A stretch of DNA of 14,519 bases, from NCBI GenBank assembly GCA_031275145.1, contig JAISPE010000277.1, positions 1 to 14,519 on the forward strand, in the 5' to 3' direction. This document shows, in pieces, positions 7,681 to 14,421 of this stretch. The stretch comes from Prevotellaceae bacterium (GTDB lineage: Bacteria; Bacteroidota; Bacteroidia; Bacteroidales; UBA932). Every line of letters starts with the position of its first letter. Position 1 is the first letter of the stretch. The notes below the pieces were generated by a model. The model was not told the DNA's origin, ran no database searches, and was given only the letters and a program-made list of their open reading frames with translations. The position numbers and the translations under genes are program-made.

Positions 7681-8316
7681 ATGATAAAAATAATATTTTC
7701 ACTGACAGCAGTGTCTTTTTTATGTTTCGCCGGCAGCATGAATGCCCAGAAAGTTGAACAGTTATTCAACGGAAAAGATTTGTCCAACTGGAATTTTGTG
7801 ATTGACAGGAATGCCGGGTCTGCCGACAAGGTATTTTCTGTACGCGACAGCCTTATCCATATCAAAGGAACGCTTGGATATATGTATACCAAAAAAAAAT
7901 ACAGTAATTATGCCTTGCATGTAGAGTGGCGCTGGCCTGCCGAAGCAACCAACAGCGGCATATTCGTATTAATCGAAGAGCCGAAAAATCCGTTCCCTAA
8001 CGGCATCGAATGTCAGTTGAGCGCAGGCAACGCCGGTGATCTGGTACTCCTGGGCGGGTCAAATCTTAATGAATACAAAGCTCCTGCCGAAGGACGCCCT
8101 GCTTTTCCTGTTTTGAAAAAAGCCAATCCGTCAAGCGAAAAACCTGCGGGCGAATGGAATAATGCCAACATATTTGTCCGTGACGGAGTTATTGATGTTA
8201 TTATTAACGGAGTACATCAGAATACCGCAACTGATAAAGTGAAATCGGGACATATCGGACTGCAAAGCGAAGGCAAGGATATACAGTTTAAAAATATAAC
8301 AATAACCGACTTGTGA
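7681..8316 (+). CDS. Secreted DUF1080 (3-keto-disaccharide hydrolase-type) domain protein
   Basis: The protein has 211 residues: a signal peptide (about 1-22, ending SMNAQ) and a single DUF1080 domain, a concanavalin-like beta-sandwich. Typical signatures are LFNGKDLSNW (28-37), NSGIFVLI (91-98) with IECQL (109-113), GEWNNANIFVRDG (157-169) followed by INGVHQN (175-181), and the terminal strand GHIGLQSEGKDIQFKNI (190-206). Characterised members cleave 3-keto-glycosides or act on related oxidised sugars. This substrate role is inferred from the family, not from residues I can verify. The gene lies 47 bases ahead of the polysaccharide export gene on the same strand and is probably co-transcribed with it. 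It could therefore process sugar material in the periplasm or at the cell surface. Confidence 0.9.
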   Translation: MIKIIFSLTAVSFLCFAGSMNAQKVEQLFNGKDLSNWNFVIDRNAGSADKVFSVRDSLIHIKGTLGYMYTKKKYSNYALHVEWRWPAEATNSGIFVLIEEPKNPFPNGIECQLSAGNAGDLVLLGGSNLNEYKAPAEGRPAFPVLKKANPSSEKPAGEWNNANIFVRDGVIDVIINGVHQNTATDKVKSGHIGLQSEGKDIQFKNITITDL

Positions 8317-8363
8317 TTACCGTGACAATAAACCGTTACTTATTATATATACAATAAAATAGC

Positions 8364-10754
8364 ATGAGAAAATATTTACTTTTACTTTTTTGTTTTTTAA
8401 CAGGTTCCGTATTATACTGCCAGGATATCGGATTTCAGGATATAAAATCCGTCAAGGTTGATAACCTGACCGACACTCAAATCAAAGAGTTTATAGATAA
8501 AAGTACAAAAGCAGGATATACGATAGACCAGGTGGAAGAACAGGCCATACAAAACGGTATGTCTTCCTCGGAATGGAATAAATTAAAAGCGCGTATCCAG
8601 GGACTCTCGGTGTCAGGTAAAGATCAGGACTATACTACTGTCGATGCCCTGTCGAGAAGCGCTAAACAACAGGCGGAACAATACAGTGTAGAGACCAGTG
8701 ACGGTACAAAAATATACGGTTCTTCGCTGTTCAATACCTCAAACCTGACGTTTGAGCCGAATCTCAGGCTTCCAACCCCTGAAAATTATCTGCTTGGCCC
8801 TGACGATGAACTTGTAATAAATATATTCGGTTATTCGGAATTTAATTACCGGTTACTTATTTCTCCCGAAGGAGTAATACATTTACCCGGCGTAGGGCAG
8901 ATTCATCTCAGCGGATTGACAATTGCGCAGGCAAGAGAACTGATCACAAAAAAGCTGGTTTCGGTTATGAGCAGCATTAGCGATGAAAAGACTTTTGTCA
9001 GTGTTACTTTGGGAGATATCCGCAGCATAAAAGTTATAGTTGTCGGCGAGGCTTTCAGACCGGGTACTTATACTTTACCTTCCGTCGCTTCCGTTTATAA
9101 CACTTTGAATGCCTGCGGAGGCCCCAACAGAAACGGATCATTTAGAGAAATTAAGGTAATACGGGACAATGAAATTATAGCCGTTGTCGATATTTATGAC
9201 TTTCTTTTGACCGGAGTGATGAAAAACGATATACAGCTTCGGGATCAGGATGTGATTAAAATAGAACCGTATAATAAAAGAATCGAATTAAAGGGCGAAT
9301 TTAAAAATACCGGATATTTTGAGGCAAAAGAGAAAGAGTCTTTTCTGGATATGGTGAACTATGCCGGAGGACTTACAACCAATGCATACAAAGACAGAGT
9401 AGTCGTTTTCCGAAATACGGAAAAGGAAAAGAAAGTGGATTATGTGGCTTTCGATAACTTCGACTCTTTTACGGTAAACGACGGCGACGTCTTCAAGATG
9501 GACCCGCTGCTCGACCGTTTCGAAAACAGGGTACAGATAAAGGGCGCTGTTTTTCGTCCCGGAACGTACGCACTGTCCAACGACATGTCTTTGAGCCAGC
9601 TTATCCGGCAGGCAGACGGTTTAAGGGAAGATGCATTTCTCCACAGAGGGACAATTGTCCGCGAAAAAGACAATAAAGAAACTGAAATCCTGTCGTTCAA
9701 CGTAAACGCCGTAATTTCCGGAGAAGCCGATGTTCTTTTGAAAAAAGAAGATATAGTATCGATTGCTTCTGCCATAGAAATGCAGGAACTGCGAAGAGTT
9801 GAAATTTATGGAGAAGTGAAAAATCCGGGAAAATATGGTTATCATGAAAATATTACTCTGCAAGACCTTATTTTTGCTGCCGGAGGCCTTAAAGAAGAGG
9901 CCGAATTGAGGAATATCGAAATATACAGGCTGGAAATAGATCCGGAAATTTTGAAAACAGGCAAACAGATTGCAAAACAGCATACATTTACCGTTAATAA
10001 AAATCTTGACGGGCTGGATTTCACATTGGAGCCGCACGATCAGGTTATTATCCGGCCTGTTTCGGGATACACCGAGATCCAGAAAGTTATGATTGAGGGA
10101 GAAGTAATGTTTCCGGGAAACTATGTACTTACTTCAAAGCGGGAAAGGATATCGGATGTAATAAAAAAAGCCGGAGGACTGAACATGTACGCCTATCCGA
10201 AAGGAGCATTCATGATACGACAACTGAGAACATCTATTGCCGGAGAAAAAATAAAACGGAATGTAATCGAAAATACCCCTTACGAGTTGATAGATACGTT
10301 GAAATATGAGAAAAAGGAAGATATCGTAGGGATAAAACTGGATAGAATCCTGAAAAATCCGGGCTGCGAATGGGACCTGTATCTGGAAGACGGAGATATT
10401 ATCAGTATACCCAAAGAATTGCAAATCGTACAGGTATCCGGAAAGGTTTTATTACCTTCTCTTGTAAAATACAATCAATCTCGGTCTTTCAGATATTATA
10501 TCAACAATGCCGGCGGATTTGCCCCGAATGCATTCAAACGGAAATCGTTTGTTGTATATGCCAACGGCGAAACCCGGGCAACGAAACAGGTACTGTTTTT
10601 CCGGAATTATCCGGCAATCCAGCCGGGAGCAACAATTTATGTCCCCGAAAAACCCAAAAGAGAAGGCGGCCGTATAACGTTGGGCGAGACCATCGCTCTC
10701 ACTTCTTCGGTCGTTACTGTTGCGGCGCTGGTAATAAGTTTATTCAGAAAATAA
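8364..10754 (+). CDS. Multi-SLBB polysaccharide export protein (Wza-like, outer membrane)
   Basis: The 796-residue export protein begins with a signal peptide (about 1-19). A poly-export domain follows at about 138-220 (NYLLGPDDELVINIFGYSEF, 141-160). After it come six SLBB-type repeats starting near VVGEAFRPGTYTLP (226), LKGEFKNTGYFEA (309), IKGAVFRPGTYALS (392), IYGEVKNPGKYGYH (481), IEGEVMFPGNYVLT (577) and VSGKVLLPSLVKYN (691). A single hydrophobic helix near the C-terminus (about 772-793) could cross the outer membrane, as in Wza. The family forms the periplasmic and outer-membrane channel for capsule or exopolysaccharide. It is longer than E. coli Wza, as is usual for Bacteroidota proteins. 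The Wzz-type gene starts 10 bases after its stop, so the two form an operon. The signal-peptide end VLYCQ lacks a good lipobox, so a lipid anchor is doubtful. Confidence 0.93.
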   Translation: MRKYLLLLFCFLTGSVLYCQDIGFQDIKSVKVDNLTDTQIKEFIDKSTKAGYTIDQVEEQAIQNGMSSSEWNKLKARIQGLSVSGKDQDYTTVDALSRSAKQQAEQYSVETSDGTKIYGSSLFNTSNLTFEPNLRLPTPENYLLGPDDELVINIFGYSEFNYRLLISPEGVIHLPGVGQIHLSGLTIAQARELITKKLVSVMSSISDEKTFVSVTLGDIRSIKVIVVGEAFRPGTYTLPSVASVYNTLNACGGPNRNGSFREIKVIRDNEIIAVVDIYDFLLTGVMKNDIQLRDQDVIKIEPYNKRIELKGEFKNTGYFEAKEKESFLDMVNYAGGLTTNAYKDRVVVFRNTEKEKKVDYVAFDNFDSFTVNDGDVFKMDPLLDRFENRVQIKGAVFRPGTYALSNDMSLSQLIRQADGLREDAFLHRGTIVREKDNKETEILSFNVNAVISGEADVLLKKEDIVSIASAIEMQELRRVEIYGEVKNPGKYGYHENITLQDLIFAAGGLKEEAELRNIEIYRLEIDPEILKTGKQIAKQHTFTVNKNLDGLDFTLEPHDQVIIRPVSGYTEIQKVMIEGEVMFPGNYVLTSKRERISDVIKKAGGLNMYAYPKGAFMIRQLRTSIAGEKIKRNVIENTPYELIDTLKYEKKEDIVGIKLDRILKNPGCEWDLYLEDGDIISIPKELQIVQVSGKVLLPSLVKYNQSRSFRYYINNAGGFAPNAFKRKSFVVYANGETRATKQVLFFRNYPAIQPGATIYVPEKPKREGGRITLGETIALTSSVVTVAALVISLFRK

Positions 10755-10764
10755 TTGATTTTTT

Positions 10765-11838
10765 ATGGCGAATAGAGAAAATGAAACTCATCAGGCGCAG
10801 ATTGACGATGATGAAATATCTTTGAAGGATTTGATTTTTAAGATAAGAGAGATATGGGCATATCTCCTGTCGAAATGGGTGACTATTGTAATTGTTGGAG
10901 TGTTGAGCGCTGCATTAGGCCTTTTATATTCCATTGTTGAAACCCCCGAATATAATGCAACTCTTTCGTTTTCGGTTATTGAAAAAGGAACTCCCGGAGG
11001 AAGTCTGGCCTCTCTGGCAGGACAGTTCGGATTTAATCTCGGTTCGTCGGGAGAAGGTGTGTTTTCAGGAAATAACATGGTCGAACTGTTACAGTCCCGA
11101 AACCTTATTGAACAGACATTGCTTAGCAAGGTAAATATCAATGGAAAGGACTGTCGTTTAATAGAATATTACAGAGAATTGAATCCCCCCGACGAGGATG
11201 ATTCGATTGGCAGATCGATATCTTTTCCTCCGGATCTGGACAGAGAGAATTTCAGCCGGATGCAGGACAGTTTGCTGTATGATTTGAATCGGAAAATTAC
11301 GGAAGATAAACTGTCTGTCGACAAACAGAAAAAGGACGTTAATATCATCCATGTGTCTTTTCTTAATGATGATGAACTGTTTGCCAAACTTTTTACCGAA
11401 AAGTTGATCGGTATTGTAAGCGAATTTTATATACAGATTAAGACTAAAAATATCAAAACCAATCTGGAAGTACTGGAGTGGCGTGCCGATTCCGTCAGAC
11501 GGGAGTATGAAGAAGCCTTGCTGGCGCTGGCTGTATTTTTAGACCAGAATCTGCATCCGTCTAAAAGAAGCGGAATGGTTGATCAGCAAAAATTTCAGAC
11601 TAAAATACAGCTCACAGGAACAGCTTATGCCGAATTAGTGAAACATGTAGAAATAATGAAATTGGACCTGGCGCAACAAACTCCCCTGATACAGATTATA
11701 GATACTCCTATAATGCCTTTGGAAATAGAACGTTTAGGAAAGGCTAAAGGAATAGTGCTCGGAGGTTTTCTCGGCGGATTCCTGATCGTGGCATGGTTGC
11801 TCGCCGTATATTTTTACAGACGGGTTATGCAGGAATAG
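10765..11838 (+). CDS. Wzz/chain-length determinant protein (polysaccharide co-polymerase)
   Basis: This 357-residue inner-membrane protein controls polymer length and couples synthesis to export. The Wzz N-terminal domain begins at about residue 17, with the first membrane helix at 38-56. The second helix is at about 329-350, preceded by the proline-containing stretch PIMPLEIERLGKAKG (315-329) typical of the family. The periplasmic part includes a helical segment (about 205-305). No tyrosine-kinase domain (Walker motifs) follows the second helix, so a separate kinase would be needed if the system uses one. It follows the SLBB gene after 10 bases, and a terminator begins 8 bases after its TAG. 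The transcript therefore ends here, without glycosyltransferase, flippase or polymerase genes. Confidence 0.92.
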   Translation: MANRENETHQAQIDDDEISLKDLIFKIREIWAYLLSKWVTIVIVGVLSAALGLLYSIVETPEYNATLSFSVIEKGTPGGSLASLAGQFGFNLGSSGEGVFSGNNMVELLQSRNLIEQTLLSKVNINGKDCRLIEYYRELNPPDEDDSIGRSISFPPDLDRENFSRMQDSLLYDLNRKITEDKLSVDKQKKDVNIIHVSFLNDDELFAKLFTEKLIGIVSEFYIQIKTKNIKTNLEVLEWRADSVRREYEEALLALAVFLDQNLHPSKRSGMVDQQKFQTKIQLTGTAYAELVKHVEIMKLDLAQQTPLIQIIDTPIMPLEIERLGKAKGIVLGGFLGGFLIVAWLLAVYFYRRVMQE

Positions 11839-11846
11839 TGAGAGAG

Positions 11847-11894
11847 ATGAGTTATGAGCGCTGACACCAGCCTCATAACTCATTTTAATTTTAT
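11847..11894 (+). terminator. Strong intrinsic terminator after the Wzz gene
   Basis: A perfect 12-base stem (ATGAGTTATGAG, 11847-11858, with CTCATAACTCAT, 11872-11883) encloses an inner GCTG/CAGC stem with an ACAC loop. It is followed by TTTAATTTTAT. It begins 8 bases after the Wzz stop and should end the SLBB-Wzz transcript. Confidence 0.9.
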
Positions 11895-11953
11895 GGCTCG
11901 CTGTGGAATTGTTCGGCAACAAGTATCATTATATCTTATTTATTTCTTCTGCA

Positions 11954-12211
11954 CTAAGGAGCGTTCATATTAATTATGGATTTACTTTCCGGCATCTCAT
12001 CAATGGCCTGCCTGACGGCAGTCAGGACAAAGAGCATCCCGTTAGGGATGCCATAATTGATACCTTTATTTATTGAAGACTCATAAGTAAACACTGCGAA
12101 ATAAGTTGTGCAATCTCTTCCTGCCGCGAGCTCGGGAATACTGAAACCGCAGATGTGACCACCACAGTTCTTTCCGGTGTTATTCCTCGCGCGGTCTAGT
12201 TTTGTGAGTTG
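11954..12211 (-). pseudogene. Possible gene remnant of unknown family
   Basis: On the - strand this stretch is open and reads as protein-like sequence, for example GKNCGGHICGFSIPELAAGR followed by DCTTYFAVFTYESSINKG and GMLFVLTAVRQAIDEM, ending in a TAG stop at 11954. Upstream (above about 12211) the same frame runs into the REP-like repeat at 12242-12270, where it reads the spurious phrase RFARNDD. No intact start is therefore evident. The first bases of the stretch overlap the 28-base repeat at 12180-12207. It also holds two short hairpins (12011-12026 and 12034-12051) unusual for a coding region. I do not recognise the family. It may be a decayed gene or a repeat that happens to stay open. 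Confidence 0.3.
12180..12207 (+). repeat. 28-base dispersed repeat, copy 2
   Basis: It matches 236-263 on the opposite strand at 27 of 28 bases (core TATTCCTCGCGCGGT). A REP-like unit (12242-12270) lies 34 bases downstream. In copy 1 the same module continues directly into the right arm of the large palindrome. Confidence 0.75.
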
Positions 12212-12241
12212 GATAAGCGACGAAGTAATCCCGTCTCTATC

Positions 12242-12270
12242 GTCATTGCGAGCGAAGCGAAGCAATCCAG
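12242..12270 (+). repeat. REP-like repeat (GTCATTGCGAGCGAAGCGAAGCAATCCAG type)
   Basis: This 29-base unit begins GTCATTGCGAGCGAAGC and ends GAAGCAATCCAG. It is closely related to 6246-6280 and is a common dispersed intergenic repeat. Reading frames across it give phrases such as RFARNDD, which are not real proteins. Confidence 0.85.
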
Positions 12271-12376
12271 AAATGCCGGGCAAGAACCGCAGTGGTCGCT
12301 GCCGTAAGCTAAAGCACAATGTCATCAATTTAAACCACAAATAGATGCAATACAGAGAGTCGGGGGTTGATGCTAT

Positions 12377-12404
12377 CCCCGAACTGCACTGCGTTTGTTC
12401 GGGG
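12377..12404. repeat. Small hairpin with alternative pairing
   Basis: CCCCGAAC (12377-12384) pairs with GTTCGGGG (12397-12404) around a 12-base loop and is followed by TTATTC. Just upstream, CGGGG at 12361-12365 could instead pair with CCCCG at 12377-12381. No gene needing this structure is evident on either strand. Confidence 0.4.
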
Positions 12405-12415
12405 TTATTCATATT

Positions 12416-12446
12416 GAAGTCCTTCGGACTTCGGACTTCGGACTTC
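12416..12446. repeat. Short tandem repeat of GGACTTC with an inverted copy
   Basis: Three tandem GGACTTC units occupy 12426-12446, preceded by the inverse GAAGTCC at 12416-12422 with a TTC loop. It is a small simple repeat in the gene-free spacer with no assignable role. Confidence 0.8.
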
Positions 12447-12452
12447 CGACAT

Positions 12453-12496
12453 GCGTCATTACTCTTTCAGTTGCGGTACAAAACGGTTATTTGCAA
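12453..12496 (-). repeat. Inverted copy of the 48-base dispersed repeat
   Basis: Read on the - strand it contains TTGCAAATAACCGTTTTGTA followed by CCGCAACTGAAAGAGTAATGACGC. This is nearly identical to 6159-6206. It shows that the repeat family is dispersed in both orientations in non-coding spacers. Confidence 0.85.
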
Positions 12497-12523
12497 ATAA
12501 TCATCATACCTCATTATACGGAA

Positions 12524-12613
12524 AATTTACGATTTTAGATTTTTTAGATTTATTGCCGACGCACCGTCGGGCGTAAGCAATAATCTAAAATCGTAAATCT
12601 AAAATCGTAAATT
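12524..12613 (-). terminator. Compound inverted repeat spanning the 3' end of mqnE
   Basis: An 18-base arm (12524-12541, AATTTACGATTTTAGATT) is perfectly complementary to 12596-12613. A second, overlapping copy at 12582-12598 matches 17 bases. Inside, CCGACG/CGTCGG (12556-12570) forms a six-base stem with a three-base loop. The mqnE stop codon and last four codons lie within the right arm. The structure may act as a transcription end for mqnE, but the T-run after it is weak, so this role is tentative. Confidence 0.5.
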
Positions 12614-13702
12614 ATACAGAGAATCTCTTTCCACGGGCGTAAAGCCGGCTGAGGATATAAAGTTAATCATCTCCGGGACAGTCATTGAGGGGGATGTTTC
12701 CTCGCTTCCGGCCATGGAATATATTTTTGTAGAATCGTCGATTGTGCCGTCCACATCATCTGCTCCGAAATTCAGCGCCATTTGAGCCGTATTTTTCCCC
12801 AGCATAGGCCAGTAGGATTTTATATGAGCGATATTATCGAGGTATAAGCGGCATACGGCGAAGTTTTTCATGACTTCCGCAGTACTGATTTCCCCGATAC
12901 TGCTCATGGAATTGTTTATATTTTTATATTTTAAGGGGATAAAGGCATTAAACCCGCCTGTTTTATCCTGCAACTGTCTCAGTATGTCGAGATGTTCGAT
13001 TCTGTGTTCATACGATTCCACGTGTCCGTAAAGCATGCTTGCATTCGAGGGAAGGCCTGCATTATGAGCCGATTCGTGTATCTGCAACCATATTTGCGAA
13101 GGAGCTTTATCTCCGCAGATTTTTCGACGGATATCCTCATTAAATATTTCAGCGCCTCCGCCCGGGATGGAATTTAATCCGTAATCCTTCAAAATCTTCA
13201 ACCCCTGTTCGATTCCGTAACCCGCCTTCCGTATCATATAATCCAGTTCGACAGCCGTAAATCCCTTGATATGAACATCCGGTAAAATATTCCGTATTTC
13301 CCGAATCAGTTCCCCGTAAAAATGCAAGTCTTTGTGCGGATGCACTCCTCCGACGATATGTACTTCAGTGATACCCTTTCCAATGTATTTTCTACAAATA
13401 TCCAGCATCGCCGGAATGTCGAAATCCCATGCGTCTTTGTCTCCTTTTTTTCGTTTGTACGAACAGAATTTACATCCGAACACGCAGATATTTGTCGGCT
13501 CTATATGAAAATTCCTGTTGAAGAAAACTTTATTGCCGGATATTCGCTGTTTCGCAAACAGCGCCAGCGAAGCCAGCAGAGACAAATTATCGGTATTATA
13601 CAGGGAAATGCCGTCCTGAAACGTCAATCGCTCGCCTTCGTATATTTTTTCCGCAACCTGTTTAAGATGTCCCGAGTTTTTAATTATTACTGTTTCTATC
13701 AT
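12599..13702 (-). CDS. mqnE: Aminodeoxyfutalosine synthase MqnE (radical SAM)
   Basis: MqnE joins 3-[(1-carboxyvinyl)oxy]benzoate and S-adenosylmethionine to make aminodeoxyfutalosine, the second step of the futalosine route to menaquinone. Counting from the ATG at 13702, the protein has 367 residues. The radical SAM cluster motif CVFGCKFC has C73, C77 and C80. Family signatures that separate MqnE from MqnC are HIKGFTAVELDY, SIPGGGAEIF, IHESAHNAGLPSNASMLYGH and ALNFGADDVDGT. I choose 13702 over the ATG at 13741 because a TAnnTTTG promoter match (13735-13728) lies between them, and the extra 13 residues look unlike the family. No other menaquinone gene is adjacent. It is divergent from the small Cys-rich gene, sharing a 157-base spacer. 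Confidence 0.93.
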   Translation of the reverse strand: MIETVIIKNSGHLKQVAEKIYEGERLTFQDGISLYNTDNLSLLASLALFAKQRISGNKVFFNRNFHIEPTNICVFGCKFCSYKRKKGDKDAWDFDIPAMLDICRKYIGKGITEVHIVGGVHPHKDLHFYGELIREIRNILPDVHIKGFTAVELDYMIRKAGYGIEQGLKILKDYGLNSIPGGGAEIFNEDIRRKICGDKAPSQIWLQIHESAHNAGLPSNASMLYGHVESYEHRIEHLDILRQLQDKTGGFNAFIPLKYKNINNSMSSIGEISTAEVMKNFAVCRLYLDNIAHIKSYWPMLGKNTAQMALNFGADDVDGTIDDSTKIYSMAGSEETSPSMTVPEMINFISSAGFTPVERDSLYNLRF

Positions 13703-13727
13703 TAATTTATAACCTGAAAATCTTGTG

Positions 13728-13735
13728 CAAATGTA
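13728..13735 (-). promoter_or_regulatory. Putative -7 promoter element for mqnE
   Basis: TACATTTG on the - strand fits TAnnTTTG exactly. It lies 26 bases upstream of the ATG at 13702, which supports that start. No -33 TTG was found at 19-21 bases. Confidence 0.5.
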
Positions 13736-13748
13736 GTACAAAATGTCC

Positions 13749-13812
13749 GAATCGGGATTGAACGGCTGGCAGGATTGAAAAAATCACTGCAAATTTTAAA
13801 AAATCCCGATTC
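13749..13812. promoter_or_regulatory. Inverted 11-base words upstream of both divergent promoters
   Basis: GAATCGGGATT (13749-13759) and its exact complement AATCCCGATTC (13802-13812) stand 42 bases apart in the mqnE/Cys-rich-gene spacer. Relative to each promoter the word AATCCCGATTC has the same orientation. It lies 13 bases (mqnE) and 19 bases (+ strand gene) upstream of the -7 element. It could be a binding site for a shared regulator. No regulator is known from this sequence. Confidence 0.4.
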
Positions 13813-13831
13813 ATACATCAAAAAAAGTATT

Positions 13832-13839
13832 TATCTTTG
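13832..13839 (+). promoter_or_regulatory. Putative -7 promoter element for the HYC/CC/PP-cusA operon
   Basis: TATCTTTG fits TAnnTTTG exactly and lies 20 bases upstream of the ATG at 13860. No clear -33 TTG was seen at 19-21 bases upstream. The 11-base word at 13802-13812 covers that region instead. Confidence 0.55.
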
Positions 13840-13859
13840 TAACCGTAAAATTGTACAGC

Positions 13860-14285
13860 ATGAAACGTATAATATCTGTATTTTTATTAATAATCATGGC
13901 GTTTGCATCCGTTCGGACGACATGGGACAGGCATTATTGCGGAGGTATCTTACGTTCGGTTACACTTGCCGGCAAAAGTTCGACATGCTGTTGCGGGAAT
14001 GATAAGGGTGTCGAACAGGATAATTCGCCGGATTTGCCGAAAATAAGCAGATTCTGCTGTTCCGATTATCTGATTGACCTTGCGACCGACAGTTTCGATC
14101 TGTCCCGTTTCGCTGCCGGAACAGTTCAGCACATCCCGAAACCGTTTATCACACATGAAGACGCATTGAAACTATGCAGACCGGAGGATGTTTTGCCTGT
14201 ACAGTACGTCTTTCCGCCGGGTGCGGGAGAACCGGCAAGATATAACGCCGACCTGCTTACCCTGATCTGCATTTTCAGAATTTGA
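13860..14285 (+). CDS. Small exported HYC/CC/PP-family protein, probably metal-linked
   Basis: The protein has 141 residues from the ATG at 13860. An upstream in-frame TTG at 13851 is less likely, since the -7 element ends at 13839 and would leave almost no leader. A hydrophobic N-terminal segment (about 4-17) suggests export. The HYC motif (25-27, in RHYCGG), a CCC cluster (43-45), a second CC (66-67, in FCCSDY) and a PP (119-120, in VFPPGAG) match a Bacteroidota small-protein family named for these motifs. Its members often sit beside heavy-metal efflux genes. The Cys and His content suggests metal binding (inference). The gene precedes a CusA-type pump by 136 bases, a gap filled by a large palindrome. 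The function is not established. Confidence 0.85.
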   Translation: MKRIISVFLLIIMAFASVRTTWDRHYCGGILRSVTLAGKSSTCCCGNDKGVEQDNSPDLPKISRFCCSDYLIDLATDSFDLSRFAAGTVQHIPKPFITHEDALKLCRPEDVLPVQYVFPPGAGEPARYNADLLTLICIFRI

Positions 14286-14313
14286 ATTACCTGCCGTTTC
14301 GACAGAATTCTCC

Positions 14314-14395
14314 TTTTTTTTGACAGAATTAACAGAATTTGCAAAATTTACAAATCTGTTAATTTTGCAAATTCTGTTAATTCTGTCAAAAAAAA
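14314..14395. repeat. Perfect 35-bp inverted repeat between the HYC/CC/PP gene and cusA
   Basis: The arms at 14314-14348 and 14361-14395 are exact complements around a 12-base loop (TACAAATCTGTT). Within the arms the words GACAGAATT and AACAGAATT repeat, and a further GACAGAATT lies at 14301-14309. The outer ends are T8 (left) and A8 (right), so on both strands the hairpin begins with T and ends with A. That is the opposite of an intrinsic terminator. Confidence 0.92.
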
Positions 14396-14421
14396 GAAAA
14401 AAAGGTATAAATTCAATTGAC

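Noticed and set aside
13703..13741. Upstream start for mqnE adding 13 residues
   Set aside because: It would place the start upstream of the TAnnTTTG element at 13735-13728, and the extra residues do not look like the family N-terminus.
14314..14395. Palindrome as an intrinsic terminator after the HYC/CC/PP gene
   Set aside because: The stem is preceded by T8 and followed by A8 on both strands, the reverse of the A-stem-T order of an intrinsic terminator.
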